A stretch of DNA of 64,000 nucleotides from Alcanivoracaceae bacterium (lineage in GTDB: Bacteria; Pseudomonadota; Gammaproteobacteria; Xanthomonadales; Marinicellaceae). A model generated the notes under the pieces. It was given only the letters and a program-made list of their open reading frames with translations. It was not told where the DNA came from and did no database searches. The stretch's first letter is position 1. Every line of letters starts with the position of its first letter. The stretch is taken from positions 124,001 through 188,000 of the forward strand of contig JADGEI010000002.1 of the NCBI GenBank assembly GCA_016744455.1, in the 5' to 3' direction. Position numbers and translations under genes: made by a program. Of this stretch, positions 1 to 9,804 are shown one piece after another.

Positions 1-1925
1 CAAAGCGCCGAAAATGTTGCCCACTTTATTGTTGCTTCTCGAGCAATTGCTGCTGTTGCTGCAACACATGGGAAGTAAAGCAAAATAAATAATAAATATG
101 CAAATGCAGCATATTTATCAGCAAAACGATCACGAATAATACCAAACAAATTATCACTGACTTCCTGGTTGGCTGTCATTTCTTTATCCGTTCCAGGCTC
201 TATAATAGACAACCCCAAGGGGTCTATTAGCGTATCTATTAAGCCAATACCGTTATCTTTGATCGAGAGTACAGCTGCTTGTAAATCTTGAGAAATACTC
301 TTTTCCTTCGGTTCTCCTTTCTCTTGTTTATCAAGGCTTGAATAGAGCGTGTCTAATGTACCAACCACGACTTCTTTTGCCAAAACTCCTGTGATAATAC
401 CGACAACTGCAGGCCAGTTTTTTTCCTCAAGTCCCATGGGCTTAAATAGGGGCACTACTGTTTTAGCAGTAACCGAAAGCATTGAGTTTTCTGAATCTTC
501 ATTACCAAAAGAAAAATCACTCCCAAAAGAATTTAACACCTGTATAATCATAACCATTATTACAATTATTTTTCCTGCTCCCCATATAAAGTCTTTTAAA
601 CGACGCCAAGTACCAATTATAAGGTTTTTAAATGTTGGCACTCGCCAAGGAGGTAGTTCAATTAAAAACGGTTCGGCCTTTCCTGGTAACAACGTTTTTT
701 GTAATAATAGACCGGTAAAAACAGCCATTATAATGCCAGTAAAATAAAGTGCGAATACTACAGCTGCGGCGTGTTGAGAAAAGAAAGCAGCAACAAACAA
801 AGCATAGACTGGCAACCGTGCTCCACAAGACATAAAAGGTGCCATCATAATTGTAACCAGCCTTTCGCGTTTGGATGGTAACGCTCTAGTTGCCATAATT
901 GCTGGTACATTGCAACCAAAACTGATTATCAATGGTACAAAGGATTGGCCTGAAACGCCTATTTTCTGCATAAGCCCATTCATAACAAATGCTGCTCGTG
1001 ACATATAACCAGAGTCTTCTAACCACGTTAGTACCAAATACAAAAAACCAATAACAGGAACAAATGTTGCTACAACCTGTACACCTCCTCCTATTCCATC
1101 AGCCAGAATCACCACTAACCACTGTGGCAAACCAATTGCCTCTAATAATTGGTGTCCACCATTAATTAAAAAAGCACCTGTAGCAATATCGAAAAAATCT
1201 ATAAATACACCTGCAACATTGATTGCAAAGAAAAACATGATGTACATGGCTAAAAAGAAGGATAACAACCCCCAAAAAGGGTGGGTGGTAAAATAGTCTA
1301 ATTTGTTGGATGACTTTTGATTTCCACTAGTGGTAATAACTTGTTTGGCTATGCTTTGAGCTTGTTTAAGTCTGGGTTTAAATTTATGTTCTGTTTTAAA
1401 CTGAGGAGTTGGTTGATCTTTCAAACATTGACCTATTTTGCTGTTTAACTCTGCAGTTCCATTGCCAGTTTTTGCCACCATTTGTACAGTATCACTATCC
1501 AAAAGCTTAGCGAGTTTTGTGCTATCTATGTGAAGTTTTTTTGTTTGTGCTTCATCCCACATATTAAGCACCGTTATAATTGGAACGCTAAAATCTAATA
1601 ATTCTAATGTTAAAAACAGTCCTCGCTCAAGTGAGCAAGCATTAATGACATTGATAATTATATCTGGTTTTTGTTGTTGTAAAAATTCTTTAACATGTGA
1701 TTCGTCTTGTCCATGAGAATCAATAGATAGCCCATAAATTCCTGGCAGATCAACCAAGTTGTAATGTAATTCATTAAAGTTGACTGCACAAAATTGTGAG
1801 TCTACTGTTACACCCGCCCAATTACCGGTTTTTCTACTTAAGCCTGTAAGTTGGTTAAATAGTGTTGTTTTCCCACAGTTAGGGTTGCCAACCAATGCAA
1901 CAAGAGGTTTTTCCGTAGCGGTCAT
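1..1925 (-). CDS. feoB: Ferrous iron transport protein B (FeoB), truncated by window edge
   Basis: Not in the ORF track (open at the window edge). Minus-strand translation from ATG at 1925 reads MTATEKPLVALVGNPNCGKTTLFNQLTG...DLPGIYGL...NMWD..., then membrane segments including GCNVPAIMATRAL and MSCGARLPVYALF, typical of FeoB. Confidence 0.95.
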   Translation of the reverse strand, partial: MTATEKPLVALVGNPNCGKTTLFNQLTGLSRKTGNWAGVTVDSQFCAVNFNELHYNLVDLPGIYGLSIDSHGQDESHVKEFLQQQKPDIIINVINACSLERGLFLTLELLDFSVPIITVLNMWDEAQTKKLHIDSTKLAKLLDSDTVQMVAKTGNGTAELNSKIGQCLKDQPTPQFKTEHKFKPRLKQAQSIAKQVITTSGNQKSSNKLDYFTTHPFWGLLSFFLAMYIMFFFAINVAGVFIDFFDIATGAFLINGGHQLLEAIGLPQWLVVILADGIGGGVQVVATFVPVIGFLYLVLTWLEDSGYMSRAAFVMNGLMQKIGVSGQSFVPLIISFGCNVPAIMATRALPSKRERLVTIMMAPFMSCGARLPVYALFVAAFFSQHAAAVVFALYFTGIIMAVFTGLLLQKTLLPGKAEPFLIELPPWRVPTFKNLIIGTWRRLKDFIWGAGKIIVIMVMIIQVLNSFGSDFSFGNEDSENSMLSVTAKTVVPLFKPMGLEEKNWPAVVGIITGVLAKEVVVGTLDTLYSSLDKQEKGEPKEKSISQDLQAAVLSIKDNGIGLIDTLIDPLGLSIIEPGTDKEMTANQEVSDNLFGIIRDRFADKYAAFAYLLFILLYFPCVAATAAIAREATIKWATFSAL

Positions 1926-1935
1926 GTTTTTTGAC

Positions 1936-2154
1936 TTATATTGAAGAGACTTGAATGAATCTTAACACATCTGATCCAAGAGCAATATTACCATTAACAG
2001 TTTTTACAACTGCCCCATGTTTGTATAGTGACAACAACTCAATAAGCACACCTGTATTCAGGCCTAAAACAGCCATTCTTTTAGCTAACTCTTTAAGTAA
2101 AGAGAGGCTTTCTATTTTATAATACCTACCTACCTGTGCTTGTGATAATTTCAC
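1936..2154 (-). CDS. feoA: Ferrous iron transport protein A (FeoA)
   Basis: 72 aa small SH3-like protein (RMAVLGLNTGVLIEL...) immediately upstream of feoB. Confidence 0.85.
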   Translation of the reverse strand: MKLSQAQVGRYYKIESLSLLKELAKRMAVLGLNTGVLIELLSLYKHGAVVKTVNGNIALGSDVLRFIQVSSI

Positions 2155-2171
2155 GAATTGTTTCCATTAAT

Positions 2172-2190
2172 GATAATAGTTCTCATTATC
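2172..2190. promoter_or_regulatory. Putative Fur box
   Basis: GATAATAGTTCTCATTATC matches GATAATGATAATCATTATC at 15 of 19 positions; lies upstream of feoA and of the divergent plus-strand gene. Confidence 0.7.
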
Positions 2191-2300
2191 AAGGATGTTT
2201 CTTTGAAAAGCAAGAGCTACATGTAAAATCTAAATTAATCTTGATAATAGTCAATTTTACTATATCATTGTCTTTCTTTTCTGTTTATGGCGAATTAATA

Positions 2301-3311
2301 ATGAGAACACTTCGATATATGGTTATGGCATTATTTGCTATTTTGTTAGTTGTAATCATTGTAGGTTTGTTTTTACCTGCCAAAGTACACTTAGAAAGAA
2401 GTATTGAAATTAGCCATGACAAACAAACTGTATTTAAGGTTATTAATTCACTTAGTAATTTTAACAAATGGTCTCCTTGGTATGAATACGATGTAAATGC
2501 CAGCTATGTTATTTCCGGAGCAAAATCGGGTGTAGGTTCAAAAATTGAATGGAGTGGCAATCAAAAAGTTGGGACAGGCTCTAACGAAATCATAAAATCT
2601 ATTCAAGACTCATCAATAAAAACAAAATTCTTTTTTGGGAAAAACGACTCCCCTGCTTTTTCAATAATATCACTAAAACAGAAAGGAAATATCACTACAG
2701 CAACCTGGGCTTTTGAAAACGATTTCGGTTACAACGTGTTTTATCGTTACTTTGGTTTGGTCCTAGAGGACATGATTGCACCGGACTACGAAAGGGGCTT
2801 AAAAAAACTTAAAGAACATGTAGAGTCACTTCCTTTATATGACTATTCTATGATATCGGTCGAACAAACTCTTGCGGAAAAGTCCTATGCTGTAGAGGTC
2901 TCAACAAGTAAGAAAACTACTGAAATATCTCCTATTATTGCTTCAGCTTACGGAGCTATCGTCAACTACATTACTGCCAAAGGTATTGTCATGACCGGTT
3001 CTCCAAAAATCGTAAACCTAAAAAACACTGATATAATCTATGAATTTTTAGCCGTTATTCCAGTAGAAAATAATAAAAAAATTGATTCCGAAGGAAAAAT
3101 CAAGGCTTTTTCAACATACCAAGGAAAAGCAATAAAATATATTCATAAAGGCTCGTATGAAAACTTTGTAAAATCTTACAGCGTTATTGATGCTTATTTA
3201 CAACAAAACAATTTCGAAAAGGCGGGAAACTCATGGGAAGATTTCGTCACAGACCCGGGTACAACAAGTGAAGACCTGTTAATTACACACATTTATCAAC
3301 CGATAAAATAA
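2301..3311 (+). CDS. SRPBCC family protein with C-terminal GyrI-like/effector-binding domain; start at 2301 preferred over the 2136 ORF start
   Basis: MRTLRYMVMALFAILLVVIIVGLFLPAKVHLERSIEI... is a membrane anchor followed by a START-like domain; the 2136 extension runs through the Fur box. Confidence 0.7.
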   Translation: MRTLRYMVMALFAILLVVIIVGLFLPAKVHLERSIEISHDKQTVFKVINSLSNFNKWSPWYEYDVNASYVISGAKSGVGSKIEWSGNQKVGTGSNEIIKSIQDSSIKTKFFFGKNDSPAFSIISLKQKGNITTATWAFENDFGYNVFYRYFGLVLEDMIAPDYERGLKKLKEHVESLPLYDYSMISVEQTLAEKSYAVEVSTSKKTTEISPIIASAYGAIVNYITAKGIVMTGSPKIVNLKNTDIIYEFLAVIPVENNKKIDSEGKIKAFSTYQGKAIKYIHKGSYENFVKSYSVIDAYLQQNNFEKAGNSWEDFVTDPGTTSEDLLITHIYQPIK

Positions 3312-4096
3312 TGTTTAAAACTGAGTCTGAACAATTGATGTACGGCCCTTTGAAAACATTAATTAAATCATCTTACCCTGATTTTCTTACTAGAAACCTG
3401 TCTAATTTACCAAGCGTAAACAAGCTTAATAACCTACTAAAACAAACCAACCTTAATAACAAACCTTTAAAGTTTATTAATCAAGACGAAAACTTACTTT
3501 TTCCTGAACTAGGTTATGAAGAAAGGGTTTATAACCATGGGCTAATTGCCCACAGACATACAAACTGGCATGATTTTTTTAATGCTTTGGCTTGGTTAAA
3601 GTTTCCAAAGGCAAAAAGTGCCATTAATGCCAAGCATTTCCAAGAAATTAAGAGGCAAACCAGTAATTTACGCTCAAAAAAACGTGATTTATTAACTTTA
3701 TTTGATGAGTGCGGAGTTATTGTTTTTGCTAATGAAAACATCAAAAACTTAATTCAACAACATCAATGGAAAGAGCTATTTATAAACCACAGAAACTCTT
3801 GGCTTAAAGGTAAAATTAAAGTTGTTACTTTTGGTCACGCCATGTATGAAAAGTATCTAAATCCATACATTGGTATGACCGCAAAAGCCTTGGTTATTAA
3901 TCCAATTATTACAAACGTAGATCAATACTTGGCATCTAACCTATTGAATGATGTGCTTTTATTATGCTCCAAGGATTTACTTCCTTTGCCTGTTTTGGGT
4001 ATTCCTGGCTGGTATAAATCCCAAAAGAATAATTTCTATAGTAATTCGAATTACTTTAGAGGGCCGAACAATAAAGTTGTAAACACTACAATGTAA
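3311..4096 (+). CDS. DUF3025 family protein
   Basis: ALVINPIITNVDQYLASNLL...PLPVLGIPGWY pattern. Confidence 0.7.
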   Translation: MFKTESEQLMYGPLKTLIKSSYPDFLTRNLSNLPSVNKLNNLLKQTNLNNKPLKFINQDENLLFPELGYEERVYNHGLIAHRHTNWHDFFNALAWLKFPKAKSAINAKHFQEIKRQTSNLRSKKRDLLTLFDECGVIVFANENIKNLIQQHQWKELFINHRNSWLKGKIKVVTFGHAMYEKYLNPYIGMTAKALVINPIITNVDQYLASNLLNDVLLLCSKDLLPLPVLGIPGWYKSQKNNFYSNSNYFRGPNNKVVNTTM

Positions 4097-4127
4097 ACAC
4101 CTATTTTGCTGTTCTCTTATAGTCGCC

Positions 4128-4925
4128 TTACTCTTTAAGTTTTACATTGGCCTTAGCTCTAGCCAATTGTCTAAACTTAGATAGTTTTTTTGATTCTATC
4201 GTTTTAATAATACCTTGTTTTACAGTTTCTAGTTTTGGTGGGAGCAATTCTTTTTCTTCTTCTAAAAATAAAATATGAGCTCCAAAATCGCTGTGTACCA
4301 CCTTTGATAAAAACGTATAGGGTTTCATTTTGGTTATTTCTGCCCTAAATGTCTTTGGTAGCTGAGTGAGAGTAACCCAGCCTATATCTCCAACGCCTCG
4401 CATTTGTGGGTTTTGTTTTGTGAACTGTTTTTCTGCTTCTAAGTAATCTTCTGCGGTTTTTATCTTTTCCAGTTGCTTTACAGCTTGCACTTCATCTTTA
4501 TAAAGCAATAAATGAAGGTGGTACTGTTTTCCGCCAATACTAGTATTAGCTAAATTATATTCTTTCTTGATTTCTGCCTCTGTTACTGCATTTTTCTGTA
4601 AGTAGTTTTGTTTAGCATTATTGGCATACATTCTAATTTTTTGATACTCTAAAACATTTAATTGTTGTGGTGATAGATTAGGACTTTCTTTCTTGGCTAT
4701 ATTTGCTATAGCTATGTCTGTTATCAATGCCTCTAATGCTTGGTCTACAGCTGCCTGATCTGTATTGGATATCCTGTTTGTTTGCATATAAGCTGATAAT
4801 AAGTCAGCCGTTACGGGCTTATTTCCTACAATTGCAACTGCTTTTGAGTCTGGTAATTGTTGATTGTTTTGTTCTCCGCAAGAAGTAATTATAATTATTA
4901 CAAATAGAAATAAAAGTGTTTTCAT
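4128..4925 (-). CDS. Lipoprotein peptidylprolyl isomerase, parvulin/EpsD-like
   Basis: Lipobox IITSC; PpiC-type region HLLLYKDE...GVGDIGWVTLTQLPKTF...HSDFGAHILFLEE. Confidence 0.75.
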   Translation of the reverse strand: MKTLLFLFVIIIITSCGEQNNQQLPDSKAVAIVGNKPVTADLLSAYMQTNRISNTDQAAVDQALEALITDIAIANIAKKESPNLSPQQLNVLEYQKIRMYANNAKQNYLQKNAVTEAEIKKEYNLANTSIGGKQYHLHLLLYKDEVQAVKQLEKIKTAEDYLEAEKQFTKQNPQMRGVGDIGWVTLTQLPKTFRAEITKMKPYTFLSKVVHSDFGAHILFLEEEKELLPPKLETVKQGIIKTIESKKLSKFRQLARAKANVKLKE

Positions 4926-4995
4926 TTAGCGTTTATCTGTTAAAAGTTGCCATTATACCTTAATATTCATCGTTTAAAAATAACCATAAGTACAA

Positions 4996-5337
4996 ATGAA
5001 AATATATCACAACCCAAGATGTTCAAAATCTAGACAAACCTTAGAGATACTAACCGAAAATGGCTATAATCCTGAAATCATAAAGTATCTTGAGTCTCCA
5101 CCAAGCCCTTCTGAACTAAAAAAGGTTATTTCACTCTTGAAAATCAAAACGAGAGAGTTACTACGTAAGGGGGAAAAAGAGTATAAAGATTTTGGTGTAA
5201 ATGAGGCTTCTCTCTCGGACTCTGACTTAATTTCTTTGATGTGCAAGTACCCGAAAGTTATCGAAAGACCAATTGTTGTTAATGGCAATAAGGCCGTTAT
5301 TGGTCGTCCTCCTGAGGCTGTACTAGATATAATCTAA
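4996..5337 (+). CDS. arsC: Arsenate reductase (glutaredoxin type)
   Basis: MKIYHNPRCSKSRQTLEIL...ERPIVVNGNKAVIGRPPEAV. Confidence 0.92.
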   Translation: MKIYHNPRCSKSRQTLEILTENGYNPEIIKYLESPPSPSELKKVISLLKIKTRELLRKGEKEYKDFGVNEASLSDSDLISLMCKYPKVIERPIVVNGNKAVIGRPPEAVLDII

Positions 5338-5351
5338 GCGCAGTAAATAGA

Positions 5352-5382
5352 GAAAAGGAGCTAATTAAGCCCCCTTTTTTAT
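5352..5382. terminator. Possible intrinsic terminator between convergent genes
   Basis: AAAAGGAGCTAATTAAGCCCCCTTTTTT imperfect hairpin (one mismatch, one bulge) followed by a T run. Confidence 0.45.
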
Positions 5383-6785
5383 TTTGATCCTGTTCTTTTC
5401 TTTTCTTTGGCTATTTTTTTATTGTACTCTATTGTTTCTTGTTCGTGATAATGTTTATTGGTGCTAAGGATGTATTGGTCTTGCCATTCTTGTCCTTTTA
5501 ACAAACCACCGTAATTATTTGTTTTTGTTGTTTGTGAATTAGCAATAAAATACAACCCTTGGTCAAAAACTACTGCAACTGAAGGGCTATTAAATCGAGG
5601 GTGAGATGACTCTATTGGAAAAATGTTTGATATGACTGTCTTTGTTTTGTTTAATTCAAGACGCATTATTCTTTCTGGGTTATTTACATTTTGAACAATA
5701 ATAAGCCCATTATCATCATAGGTTATATTGCTAATTCCAACAAGATTTATTGCTGCTGTATTTTCAATCAAATAGGATGTTTGCTTTTCTGTATCAACAA
5801 TTACAATTCCTTTTTCACTTCCAGCAATATAAACCATTCTTCCTGATTCGTCAGCCGTTATGCTTCGTAAGTTTTTGTTTTCTTTTGTTGAAAAAACCTT
5901 TGTTAGCTTTTCTGTTTCTTTCTCAAACTTTAAGACCAGTCCTTGTTGAGACTCTAAAAGAAACAAGTCTCCTTCTTTTGTTAAATGCATTGAGGAAATC
6001 ATAGCAGGCCTAAAATGAGCAGGCAAAACATATGATTTTAATAATTCGCCTGTACTTAGTTGATATTTAAAAACTCCTGATAGCCCTGCAGATTGTTTCG
6101 ACATTTTGCCATACTGTGATACTGATGCTGATGCGACCCACAAAGTGTCATTATTATTATCGATTGCTAGATCCATTACTGCCCAAGGGCCTTGTTTCCC
6201 GCCTAGAGTTTCTTCAATTAATGTTGTTATTTCACCCTTCTCATCTATTTTTATGATGCGGCCGTCTCTTAAGCTCCCCATTAAAAAAGCAAGATTCTTT
6301 TGATCAATAGCCAAGCTTTCAAACAACAATCCACTAAAACTTTTATCTATTTTAAATGTCTCTAAGCCTGAACCAAAGTGCAGATTATTCGCGTCAAAAT
6401 TACCTTTAATGTATTCAAATACAGGGAATTTACTTATTTCATTAAAACTTTTGTTGTTTCCAATATCATAATACATACCTAGTTTTTGTAATTCAACCAA
6501 AGCATTAAACGCGCTGCTTTTTTCGCCGTTAAGTGCATAGGCCTCTGCTAACATGTATTTAATAGAGGGTATATTAGGAGTCAGCTTATTTAACTTCTTT
6601 ACTATTTTTAACATGCCTACAAAATCTTTGTTAGCTTTAGCCGCAGAGGCGTTTCTATACAGTAAGTTAACATTATTTGTGTTATTTAGATTCAGCTCAA
6701 AATTCGTTGGCTCTTCTTTGCCTATAAACTGGGCTTGTATACTAGTGCTTATCAAAAATAAGCTTAAAATGACGGTTTTATTCAT
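5379..6785 (-). CDS. Secreted protein with TPR-like N-terminus and beta-propeller (SMP-30/NHL-like) region
   Basis: Signal peptide MNKTVILSLFLISTSIQA; repeated propeller-like blades (LAIDQKNLAFLMGSLRDGRI, LAIDNNNDTLWVAS). Confidence 0.6.
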   Translation of the reverse strand: MNKTVILSLFLISTSIQAQFIGKEEPTNFELNLNNTNNVNLLYRNASAAKANKDFVGMLKIVKKLNKLTPNIPSIKYMLAEAYALNGEKSSAFNALVELQKLGMYYDIGNNKSFNEISKFPVFEYIKGNFDANNLHFGSGLETFKIDKSFSGLLFESLAIDQKNLAFLMGSLRDGRIIKIDEKGEITTLIEETLGGKQGPWAVMDLAIDNNNDTLWVASASVSQYGKMSKQSAGLSGVFKYQLSTGELLKSYVLPAHFRPAMISSMHLTKEGDLFLLESQQGLVLKFEKETEKLTKVFSTKENKNLRSITADESGRMVYIAGSEKGIVIVDTEKQTSYLIENTAAINLVGISNITYDDNGLIIVQNVNNPERIMRLELNKTKTVISNIFPIESSHPRFNSPSVAVVFDQGLYFIANSQTTKTNNYGGLLKGQEWQDQYILSTNKHYHEQETIEYNKKIAKEKKRTGSK

Positions 6786-6833
6786 GGTTTGTATTTTTAA
6801 ATAATTAATTATGTGCGTTATGACCAGTAGTTA

Positions 6834-7400
6834 TTAAGTAAGTTCATCTTTATAGCCTGTTAATTCTTCTGCATTAAAAGCGACACCTAATCCCAGTGCA
6901 ATTCTATTCACAAAATTAAAATAAGCAACTATTAACGTAATATCCAATATATCTTTATCACTTAGTTCAAAAGTTTTTAAGTGTTCAATGTCTTGTTGCT
7001 GTTGCTTGCCTGGTTGTGAAGTCAACTTTTGTGCATAGTTACAAATGGCCATTAACCGATCATTAATTCTTGCTTTCTTATAGTTTTGTTTTAGTTGAGC
7101 TAATACTGTCTCATCTTTTATGTAACGAGATAAAGACTCAGCGTGGTGATTAACACAATACTCACAATTATCTGCTCGTGATACAACGACAGCGATGCAC
7201 TCTCTTTCTTTTCGTGACAAGCCAGACTTTCCAAACATTATTGTCATGTATAGATCCAAGTGGGCTTTTAGAGCACCTGGGTTTAAAGAGTGCACCTTTA
7301 GAATATTGGAGATTTTTCCACGACTTTTTATTAGGTCATCATAAATTGGTTTAAGTTTTTCATCTGCTGCTTCCAAAGAAATCTCTTCTATCCAACTCAT
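6834..7400 (-). CDS. AhpD-like peroxidase-related / carboxymuconolactone decarboxylase family protein
   Basis: LSRKERECIAVVVSRADNCEYCVNHHAESL with CxxC. Confidence 0.85.
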   Translation of the reverse strand: MSWIEEISLEAADEKLKPIYDDLIKSRGKISNILKVHSLNPGALKAHLDLYMTIMFGKSGLSRKERECIAVVVSRADNCEYCVNHHAESLSRYIKDETVLAQLKQNYKKARINDRLMAICNYAQKLTSQPGKQQQQDIEHLKTFELSDKDILDITLIVAYFNFVNRIALGLGVAFNAEELTGYKDELT

Positions 7401-7504
7401 TTTTATGCCTGTTTGTTATAAAGCAAGCTATTGTATCAGAGAATGTTGTACTAAAATCGCTATTAAGCATAAAATAGCTCGCTTATTCTGAATCAAAAAG
7501 AACT

Positions 7505-8551
7505 ATGAATTTAAAAAATGATTTACTTCTAAGGGCCTTAAAACAGCAGCCTGTTGAAAGAACGCCTGTATGGGTAATGCGACAAGCTGGACGTTACTTG
7601 CCTGAATATCGAAAAATTCGAAAACAAGCGGGCGATTTTATGACCATGGCAAAAAACGCTGAAATGGTTTGCGAAGTCACCCTGCAGCCCTTACGTCGTT
7701 TTCCTCTTGACGCTGTTATTATTTTTTCTGATATTTTGACTATTCCTGATGCGATGGGGCTAGGTTTGTTTTTTGTTCAAGGAGAAGGTCCTAAGTTTAA
7801 AAATCCTATTACTTCTGAAAAAGATGTAGATAACTTACCCAAAATTAATAGCAGTATTGATTTAAAGTATGTAATGGATGGACTTTCATTAACCTCAGAG
7901 AAATTAAATAAAGAGGTGCCTTTACTGGGTTTTTGTGGCTCACCTTGGACCCTATTAACTTATATGGTAGAAGGAGGTAGTTCAAAAAACTTTGCAAAAG
8001 CAAAAAGTTTTTTGTTAAACCATACGACTGCCGCCCATAAGCTATTACAAAAATTAACAGATGCCAGTATTGACTATTTAATTGCACAAATTGCCGCCGG
8101 TGCTAACGCGGTCCAGGTTTTTGACTCTTGGGGAGGTACATTGACGCCTGAAATGTATCAAGCTTTTTCACTTGATTACATGCAACAAATTGTTACGGGT
8201 GTAAAAAAACATTGCCCAGACACGCCGATTATTCTTTTTTCTAAAGGTGTTCAATATAACTTATCTAAAATGGCTGATGTAGGTGCAGATTGTCTTGGTG
8301 TTGATTGGACGACCGACCTATCTTTGGCTAAAAAACTAACTGCCGGCAAGGTAGCTTTACAAGGAAATTTAGATCCTTGTGTTTTATATGCTAGTGACGA
8401 AGTTATAAAATCAGAAGTGAAAAGGGTGTTAAGTTCTTTTGGTGATGGGAATGGACACATTTTTAATTTGGGTCATGGCATGCATCCAGAAATGCAACCA
8501 GAAAAATTAGCTGTTATGATTGATGCTGTTCGTCAATACTCACAAAAATGA
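7505..8551 (+). CDS. hemE: Uroporphyrinogen decarboxylase
   Basis: RTPVWVMRQAGRYLPEYRKIRKQAGDF...FCGSPWTLLTYMVEGG...GNLDPCVLYA...NLGHGMHPEMQPE. Confidence 0.97.
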   Translation: MNLKNDLLLRALKQQPVERTPVWVMRQAGRYLPEYRKIRKQAGDFMTMAKNAEMVCEVTLQPLRRFPLDAVIIFSDILTIPDAMGLGLFFVQGEGPKFKNPITSEKDVDNLPKINSSIDLKYVMDGLSLTSEKLNKEVPLLGFCGSPWTLLTYMVEGGSSKNFAKAKSFLLNHTTAAHKLLQKLTDASIDYLIAQIAAGANAVQVFDSWGGTLTPEMYQAFSLDYMQQIVTGVKKHCPDTPIILFSKGVQYNLSKMADVGADCLGVDWTTDLSLAKKLTAGKVALQGNLDPCVLYASDEVIKSEVKRVLSSFGDGNGHIFNLGHGMHPEMQPEKLAVMIDAVRQYSQK

Positions 8552-8883
8552 TTGTTGAGCTAACAAAACTTAACCAAGTTGAAGAGAATACTTGGTATGA
8601 ATACAGTTTACAATCATCCAATGGCCTAGAATCTATTATGTTAATAAAGCAGAACGGTTCTTTTAGGGGTTTCAAAAACTATTGTCCTCACCAAGGTAGG
8701 CGTTTAGATTACGCCGTAGGACAGTTTTTGCTAACAGAGGAAGGGAATATTATTTGCCCTGCCCATGGCGCTGAATTTGATGCCAAAAGTGGGCTTTGTA
8801 CAAACGGCCCTTGCTTGGGGCAGTCATTACAATCAATACCAATTGAAGCTAACGAAGAAAGTGTTTTTACGGTTATTAAATAA
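8548..8883 (+). CDS. Rieske (2Fe-2S) domain protein
   Basis: NYCPHQGRRLDY...IICPAHGAEFDAKSG; start overlaps hemE stop by 4 nt. Confidence 0.85.
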   Translation: MIVELTKLNQVEENTWYEYSLQSSNGLESIMLIKQNGSFRGFKNYCPHQGRRLDYAVGQFLLTEEGNIICPAHGAEFDAKSGLCTNGPCLGQSLQSIPIEANEESVFTVIK

Positions 8884-9277
8884 TCATTTTATAGCGCTTT
8901 TATTTCGTTATGGACTCGTTGGGGTTTTTGCTAGTGTTGTTCATTTTTCTATTGCCTATCTAGCCTATAACTCTTTACAACTCTCTTCGTTTGTTGCGCA
9001 TTTTTGTGGCTTTGCTTTTGGTTTGTTTACCGCTTATTTTGGCCACTATTTTTATTCTTTTAAAGATGATGAAAGTCACAGCAAACGTTTTCCTAAATTT
9101 GTCATAACCTCATTTGTTTCTTTGTTTCTCCATCAAGCTGGTGTTTACCTTTTAGTCAATCAATTTTCTCTTGATTATTCAACTCGTGTTCTGCCTATTT
9201 TGATTGTTACCGTTCCACTTTTCTCTTTTTTACTGAATAAATTTTGGGTTTTTTCTGAGATGAAATCCTCTAAATGA
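8861..9277 (+). CDS. GtrA family membrane protein; GTG start at 8861 preferred over 8765
   Basis: RYGLVGVFASVVHFSIAYLAYN...FCGFAFGLFTAYFGHYFYSFKDD...LLNKFWVF; upstream part of the 8765 ORF is out of frame inside the Rieske gene. Confidence 0.75.
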   Translation: MFLRLLNNHFIALLFRYGLVGVFASVVHFSIAYLAYNSLQLSSFVAHFCGFAFGLFTAYFGHYFYSFKDDESHSKRFPKFVITSFVSLFLHQAGVYLLVNQFSLDYSTRVLPILIVTVPLFSFLLNKFWVFSEMKSSK

Positions 9278-9381
9278 TATTTATAAGCATCAATAATCAA
9301 TGGCTGTAGTGTGTAGCCTTTAGCTATATATTCATCAGATAATTCGTTTGTTGGTATAAATATTTTCATAATAGGTTTCAT
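9278..9381 (-). pseudogene. Short ORF, possible remnant of a nucleotidyltransferase-type N-terminus
   Basis: MKIFIPTNELSDEYIAKGYTLQPLI resembles 'IVIPMAG.GSRF...GYT.PKPLI'; the ORF then runs antisense into the GtrA gene. Confidence 0.25.
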
Positions 9382-9484
9382 TTTATTTGTGACTTATGTC
9401 GAAAATATGGCAAACCTATGATTTATTGATTTACTATATTAGATTAGTTTAATATAATAGTTAAAGTTTATTAATTGGAAAAAT

Positions 9485-9802
9485 ATGGTCACTCAAGATC
9501 AAGAAAAAAACTTTGAGAGTTTAAAAGAACATGCAACTAAGGCCGCCAGGATGTTAAAAACCCTTTCTAGTGAGTCACGGCTTATGATACTTTGTGCATT
9601 AGAAACAAGAGAGTACTCAGTAACAGAATTGCATCAACAAATTGGATTAAGTCAATCAGCTCTTAGTCAGCATTTAGCAACCCTACGTAGAGAAGGTATG
9701 GTAAAAACCCGCAGAGAATCTCAAGTTATTTTTTATTCTTTGGCCCAAACTAACACGACGAAAGTTATAGAAGTCTTAAGTGATTTGTTTTGCCCTACTT
9801 AA
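9485..9802 (+). CDS. ArsR/SmtB-family regulator, SqrR/BigR-like cysteine arrangement
   Basis: SESRLMILCALETREYSVTELHQQIGLSQSALSQHLATLRREGMVKTRRESQVIFYSL...LFCPT. Confidence 0.85.
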   Translation: MVTQDQEKNFESLKEHATKAARMLKTLSSESRLMILCALETREYSVTELHQQIGLSQSALSQHLATLRREGMVKTRRESQVIFYSLAQTNTTKVIEVLSDLFCPT

Positions 9803-9804
9803 GA

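Noticed and set aside
349-747. 132-aa plus-strand ORF
   Set aside because: Antisense to feoB, whose minus-strand frame is strongly supported.
2136-2300. 55-aa N-terminal extension of the 2136-3311 ORF
   Set aside because: Overlaps the Fur-like box and the feoA start; a membrane-anchor start at 2301 fits better.
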